Source: Catenuloplanes niger
Lineage (GTDB): Bacteria; Actinomycetota; Actinomycetes; Mycobacteriales; Micromonosporaceae
Direction of reading: 5' to 3'
NCBI RefSeq assembly: GCF_031458255.1
Contig: NZ_JAVDYC010000001.1
Coordinates: forward strand, 2,923,001 to 2,987,000
DNA: 64,000 nt
The translations under genes were made by a program, and so were the position numbers. The notes below the pieces were generated by a model. That model had not been told where the DNA came from. It saw only the letters and a list, made by a program, of their open reading frames with translations, and ran no database searches. This document shows, one piece after another, positions 39,937-51,395 of this stretch; position 1 is the first letter of the stretch, and each line of letters opens with the position of its first letter.

Positions 39937-41538
39937 ATGCGCCTATGGTCGGGACTTGTGTATGAGACGTCGAAGAAGTTCCCGCTTTTTCAAGTCGCCC
40001 CCGGCGCTTACACCCGAGACTCGATTTTCAATGAAGAAGAAGTTCTTTCAGACGACACATATCTTCGGAGCCGATTGTCCATCGAAGGCGCACCGGGATC
40101 TTTGATCGATCGAGTACTCCAAGAATTTCGCTTCGGCGATCTGTATCTCGGTAATACCTTGAAGAATCTGTCACCTCTCGCACCAGCGGGAAGGACTTCA
40201 GTTGAGGAGATCCAATCTTCAATTCCGACCACTGATGTCCTTGATTCAAGAAATTTGCCGCAGGAGCAAATGGCCAGGTTGAAAGTCTTGGGAAATGGCA
40301 ACTCGTGGCGCACGCCCGAGTTTGAGTTGTCACTCGACGAGGACGGAGAACCGGTGACGGTTGCAGCCTTCGCACCGGATGCGTTTGTAATGGTCATCCC
40401 ATCCGACTCTATGATAATTGACATAACATACTTACCTGAAGATGAATCTGGAAATGTCCTTGACGGCTGGCCGCCGCACGTCAGGGATGACGACTTCCCA
40501 AATGACGGAAGCCTGATTGTTTGGCGCCACTACGTGGGCTCGCATAGCGCCAGCATGGATGGATTCACCGCACGGGGTCCGCTTCCCCGGAGGCGGCGGA
40601 TATCGCTCAACCCAATTGAAAGCGTGACGCTTCTTGTTGGACGGGCGCTGAGTCTGCGCGCAAGTCGGCGTAAGCGCACTAGCCATGATCCATCCTGGCG
40701 TCTACGCCGCTGGTGGAAGGAGCGACGCACCACGATGATGAGCAGCGCCCCCTCGATAGAATCCGTAAATGCGAGCGAGGTAGCCGACGGTGCAGCGGTG
40801 GTAGCGATACATGGAACGATGAGCTGCGGCGTTAAGCTCGCGGGCGATATTCAAGATGCGATATCCAGCAGCAAGCCGAATCGAATTATGCCGGTTCTCC
40901 GGTTCGAGCATGATACGTGGCACTCGGTATCACATAACGCTGCTGACTTACTGCAAAAAGTACAGAACCTGAACCTCCGTCGCGTGCTGTTCGTTGCTCA
41001 CTCCCGCGGTGGTCTGGTAGGGGCTGAGGTTCTAGAGAGGCTCCAAGCACACCTTTCCCATGGGGAGCTAATTTCGCTCGGAACTCCGTTCGGGGGAACG
41101 CCCATCGCCGACGCGGCGGGAGAAGCCTTCCTAGCTTCTTTCGCGGTGATGGATCAGCTGGAGATAGACATTTTCACTAGACTTTTTGGCCTCTTGTACC
41201 TCGGGCGAATTCCGGACGGTATCGCAGATATGCAAACAGAATCGGGATATATTCGCGCAAGTAGCTTCCGCCCGCTCGCGAACTCCACTGGAGCGGGCGG
41301 GGCTGTTGATTTCCAATCCAGCATTCGTCAATGCGGGCTGTCATGGATTTGGCGGTCAGCTATACGCGGCGTTGCTCTAGGTGCGATCGGAGACGGGAAT
41401 AACGATCTCGTGGTACCGCAGGCGTCCGCCCTTACTCGCGTAGGGGAAACCATCGAGCTTGCTTGTGATCACTTCTGCTACTTGGATGAAGTTGAGGTAC
41501 GAGACGCCATCGCCTCCGCGCACCAGCGATTGTTATAG
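39937..41538 (+). CDS. Low-GC alpha/beta hydrolase with novel N-terminal region
   Basis: 533 residues. Residues 1-~270 match nothing I recognise: mixed, slightly acidic, no membrane segment, ending in a basic patch (RRKRTSHDPSWRLRRWWKERR, ~244-264). Residues ~285-533 are an alpha/beta hydrolase: VVAIHGTM oxyanion strand, AHSRGGLVG with nucleophile Ser356, SLGTPFGGTPIADAAG, Asp490 in GDGNNDLVVPQ and His512 in CDHFCYL. This resembles DUF7379/lipase-like proteins seen in bacterial conflict settings. Base composition is far below the rest of the window and codon use differs (many AAT, TTT, ATA), so recent transfer is likely. Lipase or peptidase activity is unproven. Confidence 0.75.
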   Translation: MRLWSGLVYETSKKFPLFQVAPGAYTRDSIFNEEEVLSDDTYLRSRLSIEGAPGSLIDRVLQEFRFGDLYLGNTLKNLSPLAPAGRTSVEEIQSSIPTTDVLDSRNLPQEQMARLKVLGNGNSWRTPEFELSLDEDGEPVTVAAFAPDAFVMVIPSDSMIIDITYLPEDESGNVLDGWPPHVRDDDFPNDGSLIVWRHYVGSHSASMDGFTARGPLPRRRRISLNPIESVTLLVGRALSLRASRRKRTSHDPSWRLRRWWKERRTTMMSSAPSIESVNASEVADGAAVVAIHGTMSCGVKLAGDIQDAISSSKPNRIMPVLRFEHDTWHSVSHNAADLLQKVQNLNLRRVLFVAHSRGGLVGAEVLERLQAHLSHGELISLGTPFGGTPIADAAGEAFLASFAVMDQLEIDIFTRLFGLLYLGRIPDGIADMQTESGYIRASSFRPLANSTGAGGAVDFQSSIRQCGLSWIWRSAIRGVALGAIGDGNNDLVVPQASALTRVGETIELACDHFCYLDEVEVRDAIASAHQRLL

Positions 41539-41665
41539 CTATACACGATTTTTGCCCTGCCGAACTCAATCTACGGATCCCACTGGAAGACATGCTCACA
41601 TCGGCACGAGAGTGTGCCTGGTCATGGCGGATGGCGTGTTTGATCCGTCCGTCCAGCCGGACGGG

Positions 41666-42247
41666 TTAGGTATCACCTTCCGGCGCTCTTCGGATGACCG
41701 CGGTTCCCGAGAGGCGGTCGTAGGGGGTTTGGCCCGTGCCGATGAACAGGGAGGCGACGTACACGATCGGGAGTAGGTAGGACGTGGCCGTGAGCAGCCA
41801 GGATTCGATGGGTACCGCACCGGAGTCGCCTGTTCCGGCGATCGCGTAGACGGCCGCGTGGCCGATGAGCCATGGAACAGCGATCTTGAGGGTGTTACGG
41901 AGCAGCGCCCTGCGGAGGGTAGGACGGGAACCGTCGGTGGCCGTGATGACAGTCAGTCTGCGCAGTCGCTTGCCGGGCGTTGTTCGGCGGGTGCCGGACT
42001 CCAGATGGGCGAGCCAGAAGGTGACGGGGAAGACCACGACCGCGGCGGCGACGAGGTTCAGGGTCGTGGTGCCGAGCGCGTCGGTCGCGCCGGCGAGAAA
42101 GAGCGGGACACCGACGGCCGCGGTGATCGCCACCCAGACGATGATGCAGCACCAATCGACCGCCCATGCCGCGATCCTGTTCAGCGGCTCACGGGCTACC
42201 GGCACGAGGTCGAGCTCATCACCGGGCGCGATATTGTCACTCGTCAT
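41666..42247 (-). CDS. RDD family membrane protein
   Basis: 193 residues. RDD motif near the start (EPLNRIAAWAVDWCCIIVWVAIT), four hydrophobic segments at ~25-50, 60-82, 118-140 and 147-170, and the conserved TPGKRLRRLTVITATDG between them. The family may transport small solutes or ions; function is not settled. It lies within the ~3.1-kb patch bracketed by short direct repeats and converges on the low-GC hydrolase. Codon use is closer to the host than that of the hydrolase. Confidence 0.8.
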   Translation of the reverse strand: MTSDNIAPGDELDLVPVAREPLNRIAAWAVDWCCIIVWVAITAAVGVPLFLAGATDALGTTTLNLVAAAVVVFPVTFWLAHLESGTRRTTPGKRLRRLTVITATDGSRPTLRRALLRNTLKIAVPWLIGHAAVYAIAGTGDSGAVPIESWLLTATSYLLPIVYVASLFIGTGQTPYDRLSGTAVIRRAPEGDT

Positions 42248-42854
42248 CCGCCGGCCAATCCGCTTTCATCCATGGAGAGAGTCTGGCTTACCCGTCAACG
42301 GGAGCAGGCGCTCGCGGCACAGGGTTTGTGGACGCCGGGGCGCGCGATCGTCAATCCGTGGTCGGCATGATCGGATTCATCGGTATGAGCGGCCGCGCAC
42401 GTCGCGGTGGCGCGCACGAGGGCAGCGACGGCCGGAGAGCATGGTGATCTACTCACGTTGCAGGCCGATCGTGCGGCGCCGGTAAGGCCTGACCGCCACG
42501 CATGCACGCCGCGTGGTGTGCGATGCCCAACCGCCGCATGTCGCGGCCGGGCCTACCTCGCGGCCAACCGCTTTCGGCGTCGCGGCGCGGCCGCCTTGCC
42601 CACCAGCGCGGCCGCTTGCCCATCCCGGCCCGGCTGATTTGCCCGTGCCGGCGCGGCCGCCTTGCCCGTCGGCGCGGCCGCTGGCCCATCCCGGCCCGAC
42701 TGATTCGCCCGTTCCGGCGCGGCCGGTTGTCCATCCCGGCACGGCTGATTCGCCGTCGCGGCACGGCCGCTTTGCCCGTCGGCGTGGCCGGCTGCCCGTC
42801 GCGGCGTGGCCGGCTGCCCGTCGCGGCGTGGCTGGGTGGGGAGGGTGGGGTGGG
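42248..42854. repeat. Spacer with degenerate GC-rich tandem repeats downstream of mptB
   Basis: 607 bases. From ~42590 to 42840 there are at least seven imperfect units beginning GCGCGGCCG or GCGTGGCCGG and ending in GCCCGTCG or GCCCATCCCGG, in a mix of ~21-22 and ~44 bp lengths; the last two complete units (GCGTGGCCGGCTGCCCGTCGCG) are identical. ACGCCGCGTGGTG at 42506-42518 matches 39391-39403. A 32-codon frame (42272-42370, MERVWLTRQREQ...) may be a gene relic; I do not call it. Longer frames across the repeats are artefacts. Confidence 0.65.
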
Positions 42855-44408
42855 TTACGCGCGAGGGAGGGAGGTTACGCGTTCGCGCTCCGTCGCGGCG
42901 GACTGGCGTGGCAGGGGGGCCGGGGTGGTGATCGGGGCGGGGGTGGTCGTGGTGGCGGTGTCGGCCGGGTGGGTCAGGCGGCGGCGGATCAGCAGTGCGG
43001 CGGTGCCGAGGATGACGGCCGCGACGACGTAGCCGACGATCATGGCGGTTACGTCGCCGGTGAGTGGGGGCAGCGCCACCGCGACCAGCGTGCTGGTGGC
43101 GGCGATCCGGAGGCGGCTGCGGTGGGTGCGGGCCGCGGCGGCGAGCGGGAGGACGGCCCACAGCACGTACCACGGCTGGACGACGGCGCCGCAGAGCAGC
43201 GCGACCGTGAAGATCAGGCCGAGGCCGCGGATCGGTTCGACGCGGCCGCGGAACATGGCGACCAGCAGGCCGATCACCACGGGGACGCACACGGCCAGAC
43301 CGATCATGTTCGCCACGGTGACCGCGGTCGGGGTGACACCGGAGCCGGCGACCGCGCCGATCAGCAGGCCGGTGGCGGTGGTCGGCGACATCCAGCTGTA
43401 GACGGTGAGCGAGCCCAGCGGGCCGGTGATCCAACCGAAGCCGGCGGCCAGGGACAGCGCGACGGTGACGAGGACCGCGCCGGCCACCACGCCGGCCATC
43501 AGCGGGACGGGCCGGGTGGTGCGGTGCACGATCGCGACCAGCACGACGCAGAACGCGGCGCCGGCCACGAACTTGATGTCCGCCGCGAGCGTCAGCAGCA
43601 GCACACCGGCGGCCAGACGCAGGTATGCGGCGGGGCGATCCGGCGCACCACCCGCGTGCAGCCGGTCGACCGCGGCCAGCGCCAGCTCCAGGCCGGCCAG
43701 CATCAGGCCCAGCATCAGCGCGTCGTTGTGCACCCCGGCCACCAGGTGCCACAGCATCAGCGGGTTGAGCAGGCCGAGCCAGACCGCGACACCGGGGGAC
43801 GTCCCGGCCCGCACGGCGAGCCGCGGCAGCGCCCACGCGATCAGCACCACGCCGGCCAGCGCGACCAACCGGTACGCCAGCACGCCCACGCCCAGGTTCT
43901 CACCGGTCAGCAGCGCCACGCCGCGGGACAGCAGCATCCAGGCCGGACCGTACGGCGCGGGCGTGTCGGCCCAGTAGTGGCTCACCTGCGCGGTGAAGAC
44001 CGAGTCGGCGCCGAGCGCCGAGGCGGGGCCCAGCCGGTACGGATCGAGGCCGAGCGCGGCCGTCGCCCCCTGCGCCAGGTAGCTCCACACGTCGCCGCTG
44101 AACAGCGGGCGCGCGAGCAGCAGCGGCGCGGCCCAGGCGGCGGCCACCGCGTAGAGCGCGCGCGGCGGCAGATGCGCGGCGTGGCGCCCGGTGAGGAGCC
44201 ACGCGCCGACCACTGCCCCCATGGCCACCAGTCCAGCCGCTATCGTGATCGCCGACGGCCGGATGACACCGGCCGTGACGACCGCGAGCGTCGCGGTGGC
44301 CGCCGACCCGGTCACCGCCAGCAGGCCGGTCGAGGTCGCCACCGACTGCGTGACCCGCGGCGGTGCTTCGGGCAGCGACCGCTGCCGGGTCGCGTTTTGC
44401 CTGCTCAT
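42855..44408 (-). CDS. Polyprenol-phosphomannose-dependent alpha-1,6-mannosyltransferase, MptB-like
   Basis: 517 residues with roughly 12-13 membrane segments (GT-C fold). Loop 1 carries the acidic catalytic region PLFSGDVWSYLAQG; YGPAWMLLSRGVA and LLNPLMLWHLVAGVHNDALMLGLML are typical of MptA/MptB enzymes that extend the lipomannan backbone from polyprenyl-phosphomannose outside the membrane. VQPWYVLWAVLPLAA is in the C-terminal half. GGAGGG is 9 bases before ATG 44408. The C-terminal ~35 residues are Thr/Pro rich. MptA versus MptB cannot be decided here. Confidence 0.85.
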   Translation of the reverse strand: MSRQNATRQRSLPEAPPRVTQSVATSTGLLAVTGSAATATLAVVTAGVIRPSAITIAAGLVAMGAVVGAWLLTGRHAAHLPPRALYAVAAAWAAPLLLARPLFSGDVWSYLAQGATAALGLDPYRLGPASALGADSVFTAQVSHYWADTPAPYGPAWMLLSRGVALLTGENLGVGVLAYRLVALAGVVLIAWALPRLAVRAGTSPGVAVWLGLLNPLMLWHLVAGVHNDALMLGLMLAGLELALAAVDRLHAGGAPDRPAAYLRLAAGVLLLTLAADIKFVAGAAFCVVLVAIVHRTTRPVPLMAGVVAGAVLVTVALSLAAGFGWITGPLGSLTVYSWMSPTTATGLLIGAVAGSGVTPTAVTVANMIGLAVCVPVVIGLLVAMFRGRVEPIRGLGLIFTVALLCGAVVQPWYVLWAVLPLAAAARTHRSRLRIAATSTLVAVALPPLTGDVTAMIVGYVVAAVILGTAALLIRRRLTHPADTATTTTPAPITTPAPLPRQSAATERERVTSLPRA

Positions 44409-44423
44409 AGCGTTACACCCTCC

Positions 44424-44441
44424 GTGTATACACGCAGTGTA
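44424..44441 (-). promoter_or_regulatory. Operator-like repeats GTGTATACAC / TACACTGCGTGTA upstream of mptB
   Basis: GTGTATACAC (44424-44433) is a perfect 10-bp palindrome; on the minus strand TACAC-TGC-GTGTA overlaps it. It sits just upstream of the ribosome site of the mannosyltransferase gene and looks like a TetR- or GntR-type operator; TATACA may also be the -10. Regulator unknown. Confidence 0.5.
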
Positions 44442-44535
44442 GTCCTAGATCCAAGGTTGCCTCATCCCGCGTCGGCAAACCTCTGTCCAGAGGAGGGAAA
44501 GCGAGCGGCCTACATCGGCCGAAAGTAGGAGACGG

Positions 44536-45831
<1,296 letters not shown>

Positions 45832-45908
45832 TCATTTTTGATCGCCGTAACCGGTGCCACAAGCAGATGAAAACCGCTGACCGTTCGGTACGGCCGTATG
45901 GTTCCGGG

Positions 45909-46850
45909 ATGCTCAACCCGCACCGGTTGATGGTGCTGCGCGCGGTCCTGGACGCCGGATCGATCAACGCGGCGGCCCGCAACCTCACCTACTCCCCCGC
46001 CACGATCAGCCAGCACATGACCGCGCTGGCCCGGGAGACCGGCCTGGTGCTGTTCGAGAAGCAGGGTCGCGGCATCGTCGCCACCGACGCCGCCCGCCGG
46101 CTCGCCGAGCACGCCGGCGTGCTGCTCGCCGACTTCGGCCGGCTGGAGCGCACGGTGGCGGACCTGCGGGACGGCCAGGCGGAGCGGCTCGCGATCGCGT
46201 GCATGGCGTCGGCCGCCGAGCGGTGGATGCCGGACGTGGTGCGGGCGGTGCACCGGCACCGGCCGGGCGTCACCGTCGAGATCAGCCTCAACGAGCCGAT
46301 GCCGGGCCGCGGTCGCCGCCAGCCGGACCTGGACATCCGCACCGAGCCTGCCGACGGCGTACGGATCCGGCTGGACGGGCACCTGCGGTACGAGCTCGCG
46401 GTCGAGGCGCTGGTCGTCGTGCTGCCGGCCACTCACCCGCTCGCCGCGGCCCCCGCGGTCGCGCTGCGGGACCTGGAGGCCGAGCCGTGGATCGACCATG
46501 ACATCTACGACAGCCCGACCGGCCAGATCGTGCTGAGCGCGTGCCGGACGGCCGGCTTCACCCCGCGCTACGCCGCCCGGCTGGACGACCACCGCGCCGC
46601 GGTGCGCATGGTCGCGGCCGGGCTCGGTGTCACCGTCCTGCCGCTGCTGGCCGTGGCCGGCATCGCCCCGGACGTGGCCGTCCGCCCGTTGACCCGCCCG
46701 TCGGTCTTCCGCCGCATCGTGGTCCACGCCCGGCAGGACCCGCGCCGCGCCGCGATCATCGCCCGCGCCGTCGCACAGCTGCGCATCACCGCCGCCGCCG
46801 AGCCCACCACCCCGCACCCTGACGACCGCCGCGACACCGCCACGCTCTGA
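45909..46850 (+). CDS. LysR-family regulator
   Basis: 313 residues from ATG 45909 (MLNPHRLMVLRAVLDAGS). N-terminal winged HTH (SINAAARNLTYSPATISQHMTALARETGLVLFEKQ), effector domain ~90-290. Divergent from the aminotransferase gene, the usual place for its target. The last ~25 codons (TPHPDDRRDTATL) lie in the first of four 28-bp tandem repeats and the stop in the second, so the C-terminal tail may have been altered by repeat growth. Confidence 0.88.
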   Translation: MLNPHRLMVLRAVLDAGSINAAARNLTYSPATISQHMTALARETGLVLFEKQGRGIVATDAARRLAEHAGVLLADFGRLERTVADLRDGQAERLAIACMASAAERWMPDVVRAVHRHRPGVTVEISLNEPMPGRGRRQPDLDIRTEPADGVRIRLDGHLRYELAVEALVVVLPATHPLAAAPAVALRDLEAEPWIDHDIYDSPTGQIVLSACRTAGFTPRYAARLDDHRAAVRMVAAGLGVTVLPLLAVAGIAPDVAVRPLTRPSVFRRIVVHARQDPRRAAIIARAVAQLRITAAAEPTTPHPDDRRDTATL

Positions 46851-46930
46851 CGACCGGCGCGAGACCGGCAGACCCTGACGACCGCCGCGACACCGGCACA
46901 CCTTGACGACCGGCGCGAGACCGGCACACC
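46819..46930. repeat. Four 28-bp tandem repeats across the end of the LysR gene
   Basis: Units 46819-46846, 46847-46874, 46875-46902 and 46903-46930. All begin [C/T]TGACGACCG. Units 1 and 3 continue CCGCGACACCG and units 2 and 4 GCGCGAGACCG, an alternating two-type pattern that implies growth by 56-bp doubling. The LysR stop codon is the TGA at the start of unit 2. Confidence 0.9.
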
Positions 46931-47014
46931 CCGTGGCGGGGCGATGGCCGGACGTCGGTGGCGGGTGTGGGGTGTGCGGCACCACCCGCTGACCGGCAGG
47001 GAGGCCGCCCGCGG

Positions 47015-47076
47015 CCGACCGGTGCCCGCGGGAGCACTGGGTGAGCGGCCACGCCGGGAGCGGGAAGAGAAAAAGG
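47015..47076 (+). repeat. Third copy of the dispersed ~55-bp repeat
   Basis: Starts CGACCGGTGCCCGCGGGAGCA and continues with AGCGGCCACGCC and GGAGCGGGAAGA. Same family as 36927-36983 and 37334-37386, 10 kb away. It abuts the ctaD terminator. Confidence 0.8.
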
Positions 47077-47105
47077 CCCCCACTCGCGACACGCGAGTGG
47101 GGGCC
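47075..47105 (-). terminator. Intrinsic terminator of ctaD
   Basis: GGCCCCCACTCGCG pairs perfectly with CGCGAGTGGGGGCC (14-bp stem, 3-base loop). Read on the minus strand the hairpin is followed by TTTTTCTCTT, a classic U-tract rarely so clear at this GC content. It lies 17 bases after the ctaD stop. Confidence 0.93.
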
Positions 47106-47121
47106 GGAAGCAGCTGGGTGG

Positions 47122-48885
47122 CTACTTGTCCTTGTCCAGGGTGTGGTCCTTGTTCTCCTGGTACGTGGCGCCGCCGTCGGACTCGGCGCTGAGCGGCTTG
47201 GCGCCGCCCTCCGGCGGGCCGGCGACGGACTGGTGCCCGGCGGCCAGCTCGGGGAACTTCGCGTCGAAGGCCGGCCGCTCGGAACGGATGCGCGGCATGC
47301 GGTCGAAGTTGCGCAACGGCGGCGGGCTGGACGTGGCCCACTCGAGGCTGTTGCCGTGGCCCCACGGGTCGTCCACCGTGACCACCTTGCCGGCCTTGTA
47401 GGACTTCCAGCAGTTGTAGAGGAACGGCAGCGTGGAGAGGCCGGTGATGAACGCGCCGACCGTCGAGATCATGTTGAGCTCGGTCCAGCCGTCGTTGACC
47501 TGGTAGTCGGCGTAGCGGCGGGGCATGCCCTCGTTGCCGAGCCAGTGCTGCACCAGGAACGTGGTGTGGAAGCCGACGAAGGTCAGCCAGAAGTGCAGCT
47601 TGCCGAGGCGCTCGTCCAGCATCCGGCCGAACATCTTCGGGAACCAGAAGTAGATGCCGCCGTAGACGGCGAACACGATGGTGCCGAAGAGGACGTAGTG
47701 GAAGTGGGCGATCACGAAGTACGAGTCGGAGACGTGGAAGTCGATCGGCGGGCTGGCGAGCAGCACGCCGGACAGGCCGCCGAAGAGGAACGTCGTGAGG
47801 AAGCCGATGGAGAACAGCATCGGGGTCTCGAAGCTGATCTGGCCCCGCCACATGGTGCCGATCCAGTTGAAGAACTTCATGCCGGTCGGGACCGCGATCA
47901 GGAAGCTCAGGAAGCTGAAGAACGGCAGCAGCACCTGGCCGGTGGCGAACATGTGGTGCGCCCACACGGACATCGACAGCGCGGCGATCAGCAGCGTGGC
48001 GGCGACGAGGCCCTTGTAGCCGAAGATCGGCTTGCGGCTGAAGACCGGGATGATCTCCGAGATGATGCCGAAGAACGGCAGCGCGATGATGTACACCTCG
48101 GGGTGGCCGAAGAACCAGAAGAGGTGCTGCCAGAGCATCGGCCCGCCGGTCTCCGGGTTGAAGACCTGCGCGCCCAGGATGCGGTCCGCGGCCAGCGCGA
48201 ACAGCGCGGCGGCCAGGAACGGGAAGACCATCACCACGAGCAGGCTGGTGACCAGCATGTTCCACGTGAAGATCGGCATCCGGAACATGGTCATGCCGGG
48301 CGCGCGGAGCGTCAGGATCGTCGTGATCAGGTTGACCGCGCCGAGGATGGTGCCGAGGCCGGAGAGCGCGAGGCCGACGACCCACATGTTCGCGCCGACG
48401 CCCGGGCTGTGGATGCCGTCGGACAGCGGCGTGTAGGCGAACCAGCCGAAGTCGGCGGCGCCACCGGGCGTGAAGAAACCGCCCATGGTGATCGTGCCGC
48501 CGAACAGGTACAGCCAGTACGCGAACGCGTTGAGCCGCGGGAACGACACGTCCGGCGCGCCGATCTGGATCGGCACGATGTAGTTGCCGAACGCGAACAC
48601 GATCGGCGTCGCGAAGAACAGCAGCATGATCGTGCCGTGCATCGTGAACATCTGGTTGTACTGCTCGGGCGACAGGAACTGCAGTCCCGGCGCGGCGAGC
48701 TCGGCGCGGATCAGCAGCGCCATCAGACCGCCGAGCAGGAAGAACACGAAGGACGTGATCATGTACATGATCCCGATCTGCTTCGCGTCCGTCGTGCGCA
48801 GGATGCGCGCCAGCGCCGATCCCTTGGCGGGTTTATGCACCGGCCAGGGCCGGGTGACGATCGGCTTCGGTGCGACGGTGGTCAC
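47122..48885 (-). CDS. ctaD: Cytochrome c oxidase subunit I
   Basis: 587 residues from GTG 48885 (GGAGG 6 bases upstream); longer in-frame starts are not supported. Twelve membrane segments. Haem and copper ligands are visible: [13 protein letters not shown] (low-spin haem His), [13 protein letters not shown] (CuB His and the Tyr cross-link), [11 protein letters not shown] (CuB His pair) and [15 protein letters not shown] (haem a3 His). It reduces oxygen to water in the membrane. C-terminal ~45 residues are charged and cytoplasmic. No other cox gene is in the window. Confidence 0.97.
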   Translation of the reverse strand: MTTVAPKPIVTRPWPVHKPAKGSALARILRTTDAKQIGIMYMITSFVFFLLGGLMALLIRAELAAPGLQFLSPEQYNQMFTMHGTIMLLFFATPIVFAFGNYIVPIQIGAPDVSFPRLNAFAYWLYLFGGTITMGGFFTPGGAADFGWFAYTPLSDGIHSPGVGANMWVVGLALSGLGTILGAVNLITTILTLRAPGMTMFRMPIFTWNMLVTSLLVVMVFPFLAAALFALAADRILGAQVFNPETGGPMLWQHLFWFFGHPEVYIIALPFFGIISEIIPVFSRKPIFGYKGLVAATLLIAALSMSVWAHHMFATGQVLLPFFSFLSFLIAVPTGMKFFNWIGTMWRGQISFETPMLFSIGFLTTFLFGGLSGVLLASPPIDFHVSDSYFVIAHFHYVLFGTIVFAVYGGIYFWFPKMFGRMLDERLGKLHFWLTFVGFHTTFLVQHWLGNEGMPRRYADYQVNDGWTELNMISTVGAFITGLSTLPFLYNCWKSYKAGKVVTVDDPWGHGNSLEWATSSPPPLRNFDRMPRIRSERPAFDAKFPELAAGHQSVAGPPEGGAKPLSAESDGGATYQENKDHTLDKDK

Positions 48886-49027
48886 GAGCAGCCTCCGGTC
48901 TTCGAGCTCACCACGTGGGCACGACGCACAGTTGATCTGCAGACGTACCTCTGGGGCAGAATAATCCTTCGGGATGCCCCTGTAGGCACGGGGTGACCAA
49001 ACGCGCCGTTGATGCCGTGTGCTTGCT

Positions 49028-50149
<1,122 letters not shown>

Positions 50150-50306
50150 GTGAGCGACGCCTCCGAGGGGTGGGCACGCGTTGAAGCCAAGAGATTACTC
50201 GCCGCGAACGGCACCATGGTAGAGGCGGATGACCGGTCCTGCCGTCGGGTGACCACGAGTTCGCATATTTGCGCAGCTCAACACGCGGCCACCCGACGTG
50301 GAAGTT

Positions 50307-51395
50307 CTATCGCTGGACGCGCGCGCCCTTGCCGCCGACCAGCGCCTCCACCTCACGCAGCGACGCCATCGACGTGTCGCCGGGCGTGGTCATGGCCAGC
50401 GCGCCGTGCGCGGCACCGTACTCCACCGCCCGCTCGATGCCGTAGCCCTCGAGCAGCCCGTAGATGAGGCCCGAGGCGAAGCTGTCGCCGCCGCCGACCC
50501 GGTCCATGATCTCCAGACCGGGGCGGTGCGTGGCCTCCGCGAACGTGCCGTCCTGCCAGGCGATGGCGCCCCAGTCGTTGACCGTGGCGGTCTTCACGGT
50601 GCGCAGCGTGGTCGCGACGACCTGGAAGTTCGGGTAGTCCTTGACCGCGGCCTCGATCATCGCGCGGAACGCGGCGGTCTCCAGGTTGTCCAGGTTCTCC
50701 GAGACGCCGTGCACCTCGAAGCCGAGGGACGCGGTGAAGTCCTCCTCGTTGCCGATCATGACGTCGACGTACCGGGCCAGGCGGCGGTTGACCTCCTGCG
50801 CCCGATCCTTGCCGCCGATCGCCTGCCAGAGGCTGGGCCGGTAGTTCAGGTCGTAGGAGACGATCGTGCCGTGGCGGTGCGCGGCCTCCATCGCGGCCTC
50901 GATCACGTCCGGCGTGGTCTCGGAGAGCGCGGCGTAGATGCCGCCGGTGTGCAGCCACCGGACGCCGAGCGTGCCGAACAGGTGCTCCCAGTCCACGTCG
51001 GACGGCTTGAGCTGGGACGCGGCGGTCAGGCCCCGGTCGGAGACGCCGACCGCGCCGCGCACGCCGAAGCCGCGCTCGGTGAAGTTCAGCCCGTTCCGCA
51101 CGGTACGGCCGATGCCGTCGTACTTCGCCCAGTGCACGAAGGACGTGTCCACGCCGCCCTGCAGCACCAGGTCCTCGAGCAGCCGGCCGACCTCGTTGTC
51201 CGCGAACGCGGTGACCACGGCGGTGCGCTTGCCGAACGCGCGGCGCAGGCCACGGGCCACGTTGTACTCCCCGCCGCCCTCCCAGGCGCGGAACGAGCGG
51301 GCCGTCTTGATCCGGCCCTCGCCCGGGTCGAGACGGAGCATGATCTCGCCGAGGCTCACCGCGTCGAACGCGGCGTTCTCCCTGATCGTCAGCAT
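50307..51395 (-). CDS. kdgK: 2-Dehydro-3-deoxygluconate kinase
   Basis: 362 residues of the PfkB family. VSLGEIMLRLDPGEGRI near the start, WEGGGEYNVARGLRRAFG (sugar site), YDLNYRPSLW, and the catalytic DRVGGGDSFASGLIYGLL near residue 310. It phosphorylates KDG to KDPG. The ATG overlaps the end of the aldolase gene by 7 bases, so KDG can be converted to pyruvate and glyceraldehyde 3-phosphate by one operon. Confidence 0.92.
   Translation of the reverse strand: MLTIRENAAFDAVSLGEIMLRLDPGEGRIKTARSFRAWEGGGEYNVARGLRRAFGKRTAVVTAFADNEVGRLLEDLVLQGGVDTSFVHWAKYDGIGRTVRNGLNFTERGFGVRGAVGVSDRGLTAASQLKPSDVDWEHLFGTLGVRWLHTGGIYAALSETTPDVIEAAMEAAHRHGTIVSYDLNYRPSLWQAIGGKDRAQEVNRRLARYVDVMIGNEEDFTASLGFEVHGVSENLDNLETAAFRAMIEAAVKDYPNFQVVATTLRTVKTATVNDWGAIAWQDGTFAEATHRPGLEIMDRVGGGDSFASGLIYGLLEGYGIERAVEYGAAHGALAMTTPGDTSMASLREVEALVGGKGARVQR

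Noticed and set aside
42272-42370. 32-codon frame MERVWLTRQREQ...
   Set aside because: Short, no family and no ribosome site; perhaps a gene relic, not called.
42513-44528. 671-codon plus-strand frame opposite mptB
   Set aside because: Low-complexity Arg/Gly/Gln/His translation; mptB on the other strand has clear membrane topology and family motifs.
47041-48996. Long plus-strand frame opposite ctaD
   Set aside because: Glu/Arg/Val-rich complement of a clear cytochrome oxidase subunit.
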